This document shows positions 46,012-57,375 of a stretch of DNA of 64,000 bases, piece after piece. The notes beneath the pieces were generated by a model, which was not told the DNA's origin, made no database searches, and saw nothing but the letters and a program-made list of their open reading frames with translations. How positions within the stretch are numbered: position 1 is the first letter of the stretch; every line of letters begins with the position of its first letter. Origin of the DNA: Eucommia ulmoides (taxonomy: Eukaryota > Streptophyta > Magnoliopsida > Garryales > Eucommiaceae); assembly GCA_016647705.1 (NCBI GenBank), contig JAENRU010000488.1, positions 969,501 to 1,033,500 of the forward strand, written 5' to 3'. The translations under genes were made by a program, and so were the position numbers.

Positions 46012-47105
46012 GGTAAGTCTTCCTCGTTCCATGTCAATGTTTTTTTGAATTGCTCGGTTGCTTCGATTGGAACCTTGTGCTCTCTCATCTGCCACGCCGA
46101 CGTTGTGTATCAACCATGCCAGCCAATGATTGGTGTGTTTTCTTCCCTCTATATGTTTGTATTTCTTTGCTACTCTCTCTGAATTGAGACATTTGCCTTC
46201 CATGTCAAGTGAATGCAACTAAATCATTTGAGAATGTTATGTGTTCGATGAAATGTCCATATGAATATACTCTTTCATATTTTGTTTTTTTTTCACCGAT
46301 TTGCAATTACAATTCATTTGAATGCTATGTGTTTGATGAAATGCAAATATAAATCGACTCTTTCATATTTGTTTAATTTGCACAAGGTAACAGAAACAGA
46401 AATATGGTAACAAAACACTAAAAGACAGAAAATGGATGGAGACAATTCTATAAATGTCTTTTTCCCTTAAGTTTCCTAGGGTAACAAAAACAAAAATATG
46501 GTAACAGAAACATTAAACAAATGGGGCCTATTCTTACAATTGAGAGGGAGGCAATGATGATTTTAATATTTGTTTGTTATGTTAAAAGCAGACATAGGAG
46601 GAACTATCTTGGTTGGGCAACTTAGATGGCCTGTGAGAGATCATTTCTTATTCCAATTCTGATGCTCCATTTCCTCGCTGCCAAACGCTGCTCTAGTAGT
46701 CTATTGCCATTGGCACTTTAGGGTCTTTTTAGTTTCACAACACTTCAATATGTACATCCCTTCTCATCATTTGCTTTCCTCTTAAAGTCTATCTCAGAGC
46801 AAAACTGTTCTGTTATGTTCTTAGAACAATTCTGTTCTGTGAACAAAACAGTTCAGTTCTGCTCTGCGATGAGAACAAAACTGTTCAGTTTTGTTCTGTG
46901 ATGAGAACAAAACCGTGTTGTTCTTTAATATTTGTTTCTTTTGCTCAATTGGATGAAATGTGCATATAGGGATAGATTTATAAACGTTCATTGATCGATG
47001 AAATTGTTTGTGACTTCTATTGCATTGTTGGGTTGAATTCTAATTTCAATTCCAAGGCTTCATATCCATGATAGCAAACACTACCTGAGTTGAATCATAA
47101 AACCC
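46012..47105. other. spacer, no gene recognised
   Basis: Contains a patch rich in GTTCTGTT / AACAGAAC words (46790-46920) that pairs with similar words at 48340-49170. Confidence 0.4.
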
Positions 47106-47108
47106 TTA

Positions 47109-48174
47109 CGACTCGTTTGGTTGGACGGAATGGAATGAGGGTGGAATGGAATGGAAGAAGTAATGGAATGAGAGAAGGAATGTAATGGAATTGTCAATGG
47201 AATCGCTATTCTATTCTCTTGTTTGGTTGGTATGGAATAAGGGAATGAATGAAATAATGAAATATAATAAAATTCCCATTATGCTCTTATAAAATTATTA
47301 TTCCATTTTCTTATTTGATTAGTATGAAATGAGTGAATGAATGAAATAAAATATAATAAAATTCTCATTATGCCCTTATTACAAAATTTATTATATTTCA
47401 CTATTTCATTCATTCTCTCATTTTATTATATTTCACTATTCCATTCAATTTTAAGTTTTTGTTATCTTATTTCTGTTTTTGTTCTCAATTTTCAGTTTCT
47501 ATTCTCTAATTTCTGTTTCTGTTTGCAATTTTCAGTTTCCGTTCTCAATTTTCCGTTATCTAATTTTCTGTTTTTGTTTTCAATTTTCAGTTTATGTTCT
47601 CAATTTTTTGATTCTGTTATCAATTTTCTGTTTCTGTTCTCAATTTTCAGTTTCCGTTCTCAAATTTTTGTTATCTAAATTTCTATTTTTGTTCTCAATT
47701 TTTAGTTTATGTTTTCAATTTTCTGTTATCAATTTTCAGTTTTTGTTCTCAATTTTCATTTTTTGTTCTCAATTTTCAGTTTCTGTTCTCAGTTTTATGT
47801 TCTCTAATTTTATGTTTGTATTCTCAATTTTCTGTTTCTATTCTTAATTTTTTGTTCTCAATTTCTATTTTTATTCCCAATTTTCTGTTCTCTAATTTCT
47901 ATTTATGTTCTCTAATTTTTGTTTCTGTTCTTAATTTTTAATTTTTGTTCTCAATTTTCAAGGCTTAAATACAAGGGTTATTATGTAATTTAGGATGTTG
48001 ATTTTATTAGGTTGAAATCCCATTCAACCCTATCTCAAATGGAATCCCATTCCACCATATTTCATTCCAATGGAATCGTAAAAGTGATTCCATTGGAGAA
48101 CCAAACAACGGAATAGGAATTGAGGGTTGAATGCGATTCTATTCCGCCCCGATTCCATCCAACCAAACATACCG
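47109..48174. mobile_element. PIF/Harbinger (Tourist-like) element, TSD TTA
   Basis: Left end CGACTCGTTTGGTTGGACGG and reverse complement of right end CGGTATGTTTGGTTGGATGG match at most positions. Subterminal parts pair through the GGAATGGAATGAGGG-like blocks. TTA flanks both sides (47106-47108, 48175-48177). 1066 bp without transposase. The middle (47450-47950) is a tandem array. Confidence 0.65.
47440..47960. repeat. TTCTGTTCTCAATTTTCAG-type tandem array
   Basis: More than twenty variants of GTTCTCAATTTTC with TTTCTGTT or TTTTTGTT between them, period about 20-24 bp. Two long overlapping F/S/V-rich frames here are repeat artefacts. Confidence 0.85.
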
Positions 48175-48177
48175 TTA

Positions 48178-50069
48178 CTTATTAGGTATTTAATGTTAAA
48201 GTTTTACAGCCAAAATTATGTAGTATGAAGTTCTAGAATTGCTTAGTCCATGGACTGATAAGAATCCACGCAATTTATTGTGTTATAAATAATCCTTGCG
48301 GCTTATTTGTTTAGATTTTTTTTCTCTGTTTTAGTTCTAAAAAACCAAGAACATGAGCAGAACTATAAAAGGTGTTACAAGAATAAGAACATTGTTTTTG
48401 TTTTGGTTCCAAGTAAGTTGGGAATAGAATTAACAAAAAAAATTCCACCTATTTGTTTCTCTCTCTCTCTCACTCTCTTTCAATTTATCTTATCTGAATT
48501 GGATGAATTTATCAATTTCTAGATCATTTCATTATACGCCACTGGTTAAATTGCATATTAACAAACTGATTACACGGTCTCTTTCCGTGGTACAAAGCAA
48601 TTGAATTTTTGGATTTAGGGTTTACTTTTTGGCATACAAAATTGGAACTTCGAGTGAGTTGTTCAATGTATAACCGGAGAATTCTATCCAATCAATTGAA
48701 GCAGATGAGAAGTGATTTGTGACAGACACTTCTCCTGAGGTTTGTATATTTCTTGTTGATAGACATTAGCTCGAGTCATTATCAATTTCGAGTTAATTTT
48801 CATTTGAATTCTGTTTTTGTTGCTCTTGAGATGATGCCTTTTATGCATGGGGCATAACTAGTAATTAAAAAACTGAACATAAATTTTGTTGGGATGAAGT
48901 TTTTTATTCGAATGAAAATATTTTTTGTTATATTTTTGTTCTGAACATAAACAGAACAGAAACAGTTGTATTCTGTTTTTTTACAACTGTTTTTGTTCTG
49001 TTTATGTTCCAAAATAGAAGTAGATCCAAAATGTTTCATTCCAAAGCAGAACAGAAGTAGTAACATGTTTGTTCTATTTCCAAACTATTTATGTCATGTT
49101 TACAGAAGCAGAACTGTTTCTATTCTAAAATAGAAACTAAGCAGAATTATTTCTATTCTAAAATAAAAACAATTCAGAACCTCATCAGGTGGAACTGGTA
49201 TTAATTGGGCTAAATTTACGAATATTAGTACTTTATGCAAATGACAATTGGTGATTTGTTTAGGGTGTCTATTGTTTCACTTTTGTACTTTCTGTTTTTG
49301 TTTTCTTCTTGTAAGTTTGTCCCTCCCATAATTATGTTTAAGTTTCAATAGTATTAAGTGTCTAATTAATATATTATTGATATGCTATTTCATTTTGGAT
49401 TGTAGATGGAAAGGCAAAAAAAAAAAAAAAACAGACAAGTGCTTCATCGTAAATAATGTAAAAGAGATTATTAGGTTTGACAATCCATGCTTAAAGTATG
49501 TTCCAGTAGCCCTGAGTGGTGGGCTCCAGTGTCCTGGGTGGTGGACTTATGTTTTGTTTGTATGTTCGTTTTGAAAATAATTGTTCAAAGTACTTTGTTG
49601 TCTATGGTTGTGTTGGTTATTATTTTGTTTAGTGTTGGTTGTATTTTATATTGTGTTGTTTAGATAGCAAATATTTTTAAAATGATGTATAAACAAAAGG
49701 GGTTATGTCAAAATTTCGGTTATATGTCAAAAAATTTGTGTACTTAAATTCATTTTTCAACTACAACGCTCAAGTAAACGTCGTCTTAATATTTATGTTG
49801 TTTGTGTTACTTATACATTTTTTATGTTTTTGTTGTTTCTGTATACGTGCAGGTGCAGTGTTTTTGGATACTCCAAATTGGTTTCATTCTCCTCCAATGT
49901 AGAGATTATAGTTTAGCTTGTATTGATTTATGCTAGACTAAGAGTTGAATTCAATATTATTTTATTGATATAATAGTTTTGCCTTTTTTTGGTAGATTCG
50001 GTTTATGTTTTCAATTATTTGTATTCTCATTCAAAATTTTATTGGTGATTAATAAAGTTCATATTTTTT
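48178..50069. other. spacer with GAACAGAAC words
   Basis: 48340-48420 and 48930-49180 carry many AACAGAA and CTGTTTCT words in both directions, suggesting the subterminal region of another undefined transposon. No gene recognised. Confidence 0.4.
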
Positions 50070-50566
50070 CGTTGAGATTTTCTTAAAACATTTACCGACT
50101 AAATTGTCATTTGTCACAAAATATCGAAATATATATTATTTTTAGTGTCATTTAAATTTGTCGATATAAAAAAATATAATAGTCGTTAAATTTACCGGCA
50201 AAGTCGTCATTTGCCACCATACAAATTCTAAATTGCCACTATACGAAATCTAAATAGCCGCTAAATCTTTTATATTTAGCGGCTCAATCATTATTTGCCA
50301 CTAAATATAAAAAATAAATATTTAATATTTATATTTATTTATTTTTAGTGGCATTTAAATTTGCCACCATATGAAATTTAAATAGCCGCTAAATCTTTTG
50401 TATTTAGTAATTAAATCTTAGCGGCAATTATAAATTAGCCGCTATAACCTATGACGATTGTAGTATTAGCGACAGTTGCATAAATTGCCCTAAAACTTTT
50501 AGCGGCTAAAAACTAGGTTTATAGTGGCTAAGAGAATTGCCGCTAAAACCCGTTTTTGTTGCAGTG
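50070..50566. mobile_element. right end of a CACTA-type element
   Basis: The reverse complement of the end reads CACTGCAACAAAAACGGG. Subterminal words AGCCGCTAAAT, TTTAGCGGC and TTTGCCAC recur throughout, as expected for CACTA subterminal repeats. A left end was not found, so this is a terminus only; 50070 is where the words begin. Confidence 0.6.
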
Positions 50567-50638
50567 TATTTTCTGTGAACCACAAATTATTAGGTATAAA
50601 CAGAGACGGCAAATTAGGAAAAAAAAATATCATGTACG

Positions 50639-53585
50639 TCAAATGGGGACAGAGTATACCACTATCTTTGCGTCGTCGTAGTAACAATCAGACTATTGAT
50701 CCCGTGGCATGATTGAATTATAGAATGTCCATTTCTTCTCAAATATATCAAGTGACAACAGTGTCCAGTGATTTGGAAATGCATGATGACCACTCGTATT
50801 CATCGGGAAGAGAATGTACATATAATTGTCGGCGAACGCATCCTTGATTGTTTCATAAATGTGCCCCCCTTGATAACGGTCTGTCAGAGACGAGGATAGA
50901 TGTTAATTTAAAAACAAACTTGTACTATATAAATGCACACGACATATCCATATATGCGCAATAGCAAACTTTGTTTGATCTAAAATAACATCGGATGTCA
51001 TGCTCCGGTGATCGTTGGATGATTGCATTTTGCGTTCAAGATATTCACCAAAAGCATTGATCACCTTCAAAGTACGAAAATTTTACTGCGAGTTTTATTC
51101 GTCACAGCCCATTCAAGTCATTAATCACCATAACAGAGATATGTTTACACTGATTAAAAAAATAAAAAATATCAATTTTTGAAGCGTTTTATAATGCTTA
51201 CGTTGTCCGTAATTTGTCGATCATTCATGATGCATATAGTATCCCCGCAAGTTACTGTGGCGAGTGGTTTTTCCCCGCTATAGATGAATGCCCTAGCCCC
51301 ATCTTCAGAATGTATTACCTACAGCTTTTCCCAGTCAGCATCACTGCAACCTTACATTTCTTTCAGTTTGGCATCTTAGCGTTGTCCTCATATTCACGCG
51401 AGGGCAGAGTATCGACATCTATGGGCCCCTGCTTGTTCTTTTTTTTTCCCTTCCCTTTTGCCATTGTGTAGACATACTCACTGCCGTGCTTGGCCGATTG
51501 CCTCACATTGACCTTTAGTCGGTTAACCATGGAGCTAACTTTTGGTGTCTTCCGTGTTTGGACATGGGATGGAGGAACAGATAGAGGGGCGGTTTGATAT
51601 GTAGGACTTTCGCCAAGCATAACAACATATATGGGTGTCACGTCCCGTATCACAAGATTGGTGCAGGCATTTTTCGGTGTTTGGGAATGTGCACGCGCTG
51701 TGCCCCTAGGGGGCGATGCATTAGCTGGCTGAACGGGGGTTTGGCGTGGCGATGTGGAAGCAATGGGAGTACTATGGGACGCAAAACACGTGCAACCTTC
51801 AACCTTAGTATGCAAATTCTGGATTTCCAATTTCAACCCGTCGATAACCTCTATGTATGCATTGGCAGTAGCAATTTTTTCCTCATGCAACACCTTGATT
51901 GTTATTTTTGACTCCTCCAATTCACTGAAGAGATCATTGCATCTTTTTTTAAAATCTTCATTTTCTTGAGAAAACGGAGGATCTCAGTGTTGCTGGGTGA
52001 TATTGTGCACACTCATCCCTTCCAACAATTGTCCTTTCTCACTTTCTAATTTCGTCAATCTCTTGGTGAGATCACTCACAATCTCTTCATAGTTTCCTTT
52101 TTGTGATGTGTATGCAGACTTCCACTAGTTAATTTCTGTCTGGAGGTTGATATTTTTGGCCGTAATATTGCCAAAGATCCTTCTCAACGCCGTGATTGTC
52201 TCATCTTCCTCCATTTGCTTTCTATAGAATTCCTCTTACATTTCGTCCAAAGCACGATATATGTCACCAACGACGATATCGTGCATGCTCGGACCGAGGG
52301 CTGTCATATTTGGCTGTGTGAACAATCCACCCAAGTCAGGTGTCAGAGATGCGTGATTGGCTGACGGTTGACTAAGGAAGTAGGATAAATACTTTTCAAT
52401 CATGTCATTTATCATTGAGTCATTTTCAGGATCGTCATCGATAACCGGACGCTTTCCCTTATCTACTTGCCCAACCCCCTCCGACGTGACTTGCGCTCTC
52501 GGAAGTTTTTCCGTTGGGGATTCCTTTACAACCTCAACGTCTTCAATGTTGATGATACCCAATTGCATTTCTTGCAACGTCCATTTAATTGCGTGCACTT
52601 TCACCTGACAAGCAAACTACCTCATCAATACAGGTAGAACACATTTTTTGAAAATAGCTACAGGAGCGTGGTTGTACTTCAATAATACCTAGCCGCTCAG
52701 GATTTGATTGATGGGCGTCGACCTGATTGCAGAGGCATGTGCAATCAAGCACCAACGCTACATACGTGGGACAACAAATTCCCTGCCTTCCATTGGCGAC
52801 GCCAAAGTAGTGTGTTCACAAAGCCAATACTGATACAAACAAACAAAATATGCTAAGAAATATGTCAAATATCGAGATGCATAACGAAATGTTAACGTAA
52901 AGTATAAACAAAACAACCAACTGGCAAAACTGTCTAGACAAAATTAGATTACCTGCAGTGCTAGTACGCAACCTGTTACAGACCTTGGGGCGGTGTATGT
53001 TCGTTTAAGACTTGTTTCTAAGTCTGTAAAAATTGCTTCTGGCCAATTATACCTGGATATACTATCAATATCCTCCACATACCGCACCAAGAACTTGCGA
53101 ACCTGTTGTCCCGTCGTTGTGAAGAAGCTGGTGGCTAGCAAGTGCAGACATAATAGACGGACAACGTCCCTGAAAGATTCTCCATCCGTATTGTTGATCT
53201 CATTCTCCACCAACGATCTCAAGAATGCAACACTAAAATCCAGCGGCCCATAGGTGAACTTGTTAAGAAACGGGGAGTCAGTCTTTCTGCTCGGTACTAT
53301 TTTAATTTCACCGGCTGGCATCCCAAAGATTAATTGCAAGTCCAGGGTAGTCATCTTCACAAACTTGTTGCCGACCATGAATACTAATCGCGTAGGATTG
53401 TAATTTCTGACTATTTTTTCTATTAAGTTATCGTTTTTATGTATATTTTCAAGCGACAACCGCTGATTATAGAGCATCTCGAACAAAAGTCCAAACGGTA
53501 TTTTTGCCAGCAATGTCTTGTGTTGGTCCTTAAGTTTGCACTCCTTCAGACGTTCATATGTCTGTTTCAAGTTGCTGTGGTACAA
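50639..53585 (-). pseudogene. ULP1-like (C48) peptidase gene, transposon-associated, decayed
   Basis: Minus strand, five exon-like blocks. Exon 1 (53585-52953): KIPFGLLFEMLYNQRLSLEN, FMVGNKFVKMTTLDLQLIFG and MPAGEIK, the N-terminal domain that goes with plant transposon-borne ULP genes. Intron 52952-52830 with GT..AG. Exon 2 (52829-51363) stays in one frame with at least six stops, from EHTTLASPMEGREFVVPRM through a coiled coil to a basic KGKGKKKNK tail. Exon 3 (to 51202) has WEKL-stop-VIHSEDGARAF and CIMNDRQITDN. Exon 4 starts at 51085 (LKVINAFGEYLERKM). Exon 5 (50880-50639) has YMYILFPMNTSGHHAFPNHW, TLLSLDIFEKKW and FYNSIMPRD. The catalytic His (HW) and Asp/Asn region are visible; the Q and Cys parts are missing because the gene is cut near the CACTA end. 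ULP1 enzymes remove SUMO. It cannot be active. Confidence 0.8.
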
Positions 53586-53681
53586 AAAAACCCTATGTTG
53601 AGGTTGAGACTTCCCAACTTTTCGCTATTTTCTGGCCTTTGGGGCTGCATCAATGAAAAGTTAATTGAAATAACAAGGATT

Positions 53682-54335
53682 AACATTCACGTGAGTCCAT
53701 TATCTACATAAACGAAAACCCCCTTTACGGGAGTGGATGACAACAACATGTGAACAATAATTAACTTGATATACACATAGTTTGTTCACGTTAACATTTA
53801 CTTAATATAATATGAGTTAATATACACACAATCTAGAGTAAGAAATAAATCAAACAAACTATTGAATATAACGAGTTAACATGCACACAAACGCAAACAA
53901 CGATTATTTTCTCTTACAAATCGCAAAATATAAAGTCAACATACATGCAATAGAAATTACGGGGGATTCGCATTCATGTGAGTCCATTATCCACATAAAC
54001 GAAAAACCCCTTTACGGGAGTGGATGACAACAACACGTGAACAATAATGAACTCAATATACACATAGTCTGTTCACGTTAACATCCACTTATTACAATAT
54101 GAGTTAACATACACACAATATAGTGTAAGAATTAAATCGAACAGACTATTGAATATAACGAGTTAACATGCACTTTCTGGGAGTGGACATGCACACAAAT
54201 ACAGAGTAACAAGATAAACGATCATTACATCGAATATAACTAGTTAACATACACGTAAACGCAAACAACGATTATTTTCTCTTACAAATTTCAAAATATA
54301 GAGTTAACATACACACAACATAAATTACGAGGGAT
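53682..54335. repeat. 287-bp tandem repeat, GTTAACAT-rich
   Basis: Two units (GTGAGTCCATTAT at 53691 and 53978; TGAATATAACGAGTTAACAT at 53863 and 54150) and a partial third from 54231. Each holds several GTTAAYATNCAC motifs (GTTCACGTTAACATCCAC, GAGTTAACATGCAC). It lies just upstream of the ULP1-like gene. Confidence 0.88.
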
Positions 54336-54985
54336 TTTCCCTAATGAGCAGAAACCATCGCGTTAATATACACACTAAAGGCATCGACGAACAATCATCT
54401 CAAAACGCAGGGCAAGGTATCAGCAAAAATCGAGAACATGGACTCAATCGACAAATAGACTCATAAAATATTTTGTTCTTAGCCACTAAAAATCCTAATA
54501 TAGTTCACAAACTTACTCGAAAGACTTTCGCTACCCCGTTTTCTAGACGAAGATTGGCTGGAATCCCTGGTTTTCGCCATTCGCAACCACTAGACAAGGG
54601 AGTATGTGTGGTCTTTCTAGGGTTGTCGGGGAGAATGCGAATGCTAATAGAATGCGACTAGTGGAGTTTTTGGGAAGTGGCAGAATTAACGGTGTTTTAA
54701 TGGATAGTTATTTTCGGAAACAAGGTACGAACGTCGGAATCCGATCGGTCACCACATTGCGTTAATGTTCACGTTACATGAAATCTTATCAAAAAATTAA
54801 AATTAAAATGTCATTTTGTAGAGATTTTCATGACCAGTAATTTGGTGTGATTATTTTCTTCGGTCGGTTTGATGTCTGCCTGTGTTTTGTGGTTTTTTCA
54901 GCTAATTTGATGTTCTATTTCCATTCACGTAAATGGCAAGTGCAGGGGTGACAGAGTGGCATAGTTTGTAATTATGTGTCAATAT

Positions 54986-55107
54986 GAGGGGCAAATATAA
55001 AGGACTATACACTAAACATTCTTTGATGACTAAAAACTTAAAGATAAAAGTCAAATGACTATTTTCTAGTTTATACATCTCTAAAGGACTAAAAAATTAA
55101 TTACTCT
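54986..55107. mobile_element. right terminus of MULE-like element X2 carrying ULP1-like gene
   Basis: GAGGGGCAAATATAAAGGAC through TCTCTAAAGGACTAAAAAAT to ATTACTCT, homologous to 7457-7576. It probably ends the element that carries the ULP1-like gene (from the CACTA junction near 50567). The left terminus is not in the window, so the superfamily is inferred. Confidence 0.55.
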
Positions 55108-55362
55108 AAATAATATTTAATAATTTGGGGTTAAATGTTAATTTTAAATTGAGTTTTAAAAGTTTTGAGACAATTGTATTATTTAAATTTTACTTTTAAG
55201 AGTTTTGAGATATAATTAATATTTTTTTATTGTAAATGGAGGCAATGTGTAGAGAAATTAATTAATTAATTAATATGTGGTTAACTTTATTTCCTTCCCC
55301 ATGAAGGAAACAAATTCCACCATATATATGGATGTATATATATAAACTTGACAAGTGTGTGT

Positions 55363-55367
55363 AGTAA

Positions 55368-55414
<47 letters not shown>
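55363..55414. repeat. (AAT)n-(ATT)n palindromic microsatellite
   Basis: About nine AAT units followed immediately by about eight ATT units, so the tract is self-complementary. The sister LTR at 63203 lacks it. Confidence 0.9.
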
Positions 55415-55415
<1 letters not shown>

Positions 55416-55463
55416 AAAGCAATGGATCGGCAAATATCAACTTGGAGATGGCATGATCATGGG

Positions 55464-55637
55464 TAGGGTTGGTTATGGGCCGGGCTTTAGCTAGGGTATT
55501 ACAAAAATATACAAGGCCCTAGCCTGGCCTGGTCCTAAGATCGGGCCTTATTTTCATTCCCAAGCCCGACCCTATAGAAATATTTAGGGCCCAAGCACGG
55601 CCCTTGGGCTAGCCCAACCCTATAATTTTATTTTATT

Positions 55638-55682
<45 letters not shown>

Positions 55683-55968
55683 ATAAGCATGCTCATTTCT
55701 ACCAAAAAACAAAAAAATATATATAGGGTAGATTTATGCAATTGAAATTAAGAAATTTGAACAAACTTATAATATATATATAAACTCGGGCCAGGCTCGG
55801 GCCGGCCCTAAAAATTTTGGCCTAGCCCAAGCCCGACCCTAGATTTAGTCGGGTTTCAAAGTTTGAGCCCAAGCCCTATCTGTGGGCTCAAAACTTAAGC
55901 CCGAGCCCTAAAAAAATAGGGTTGGGCTGGACAAGCTAAGCGGGCCCCCAAACCCATGACCATCCCAA
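55464..55968. mobile_element. hAT-like MITE, TSD ATCATGGG/ATCATTGG
   Basis: Left end TAGGGTTGGTTATGGG and reverse complement of right end TTGGGATGGTCATGGG match at 13 of 16. An 8-bp duplication with one mismatch flanks it (55456-55463, 55969-55976). The interior is rich in GGGCCGGGCTT / AAGCCCGGCCC words in both directions plus a long poly(A) (55647-55680). The LTR at 62853 shows the site without it. Confidence 0.78.
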
Positions 55969-56206
55969 ATCATTGGAGTCCACTGCCATGATCAATATAT
56001 TAAACATTTATTTCGAAGAAAAATAAAAATAAAAAATGGATCGGAAAGGAAAATGAAATTTATACCGTGGCGATTTCGGTTCGAATTTCGGCTGCGGATT
56101 TCAGATAGAATTTCTAACTCTTTTAATATATGTATTTAATTTATCTATTGTGAAATTTATGTCATTATTGTTGTTGAATTAAAACTGTTAATTTCTGTAA
56201 AATAAT

Positions 56207-56425
56207 TGTGAGACGTATTTATGTATTTTTGTGACTGAGACGTATTTATGTATTTCGATACGTATTTATGAGGTTGATGCGTATTTCTGTGTTTCGAGGT
56301 GTATTTACGTGGTTGACACTCATTTATGTGTTTTAAGATGTATTTATAGGGTTGACACGTATGCATGTGTTTGGAGACGTATTTATATGTTTGAAACATA
56401 TTTATGTATTTTGAGATGTATTTAT
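56207..56425. repeat. GACGTATTTATGTGTTTTG minisatellite, copy 1
   Basis: About ten diverged units of 20-22 bp around ACGTATTTATG. The same unit is found at 59890-60035. Confidence 0.85.
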
Positions 56426-56616
56426 GTAATTAAGACAGAATGATATTAGAGTGAGGTTTGTGACCACTCTAGGCTTGGGTTATGGTGCCCATTGTCCCAT
56501 TACTCATAATAAATTAATTAATATTAAAAATAATAATTTAATTGTATTAAAGTGGAGTTCTAACTAATTCGAAATCCAAATGACATCTAGTTATTCCTGT
56601 ATCTTTATATACTTTC

Positions 56617-57370
56617 TGTTAGTGTCGGAAATTGGTCCAATCAGCAGTATGCTCCGAACACTCTCAGATCAGGGATAAGAGAGGTGTGATGACTGAACTT
56701 CCTCAAAACTGTTGGTGTCGAAAATTGGTCCAACCAACAATATGGTTTGAACACTCTTGGATCAGGGATAAGAGAGGTGTGATGACTGAACTTCCTCACG
56801 TGCTGCAACCGGGTTGGGCAAGTCTGGTCTGGCCTGAGTTCGAGCCCGGGTCTTATTTTCCTTCTACGCTTTTGGCCGCTGTCCGGGCCAAACTCCAATC
56901 TACAACTTGCACATAGGACGGACCGGGTTTTTCCCGACGTGTCCCTTCCAGCGTGAGAGTAAGAGTCCAGGGTAGAAATATAGATCGGAGAGTTACTGTT
57001 ACCTCGACCTGTTTGAGCGACCTAAGGCAAAGTTTCTCTCTCTATAATAGTTTTCTCATCCCTTGAAAGCATTGGGGAAGCCTCCTATTTATAGGCAAAA
57101 GCGTGATTAGCGTAAACATGATTAAGAGCTTAAACTCGGCTTACTGGTAAGCAGTCAGGCACGTGGGCGACACGGCTGATTAGAGCGATGGGCCTGGGCC
57201 TTGGGCCCATTACTATTGTTGGCAGGGGTCCAGGTCCGACCTGCCAAGGATACGGGTCAGGCCGGCCCCGTTAATTGCCGACCTGAGGACACCCGGGCTA
57301 GTACGAGATGACGTGGCGGATCTAACCAGGATGGTTAACACGTGGAGGGGATCCGACTTTACCCACATCA
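56617..57370 (-). mobile_element. solo LTR of Tat family with internal end duplication, TSD CTTTC
   Basis: Starts TGTTAGTGTCGG, ends TTTACCCACATCA, flanked by CTTTC (56612-56616, 57371-57375). The first 93 bp (56617-56709) are repeated right after (from 56710, TGTTGGTGTCGAAAATTGG), so the LTR carries two copies of its own end. Relatives at 41727 and 23446 have one. A TATTTATAGG box at about 57086, as in the relatives, lies in the LTR promoter zone. Confidence 0.92.
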
Positions 57371-57375
57371 CTTTC

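Larger units (their letters stand above)
55108..56205 (+). mobile_element. truncated LTR of gypsy family D
   Basis: Aligns with the LTR at 62853-63926 from its base 88 on (GGGGTTAAATGTTAATTTTA, CCATATATATGGATGTATAT, AACTTGGAGATGGCATGATC, CCACTGCCATGATCAATATA). The first 87 bases are missing at the junction with element X2. It contains an hAT-like MITE and loses similarity near 56205. Confidence 0.75.

Noticed and set aside
47337-47847. Two frames of F/S/V-rich protein that look membrane-like
   Set aside because: They are translations of the TTCTGTTCTCAATTTT tandem array.
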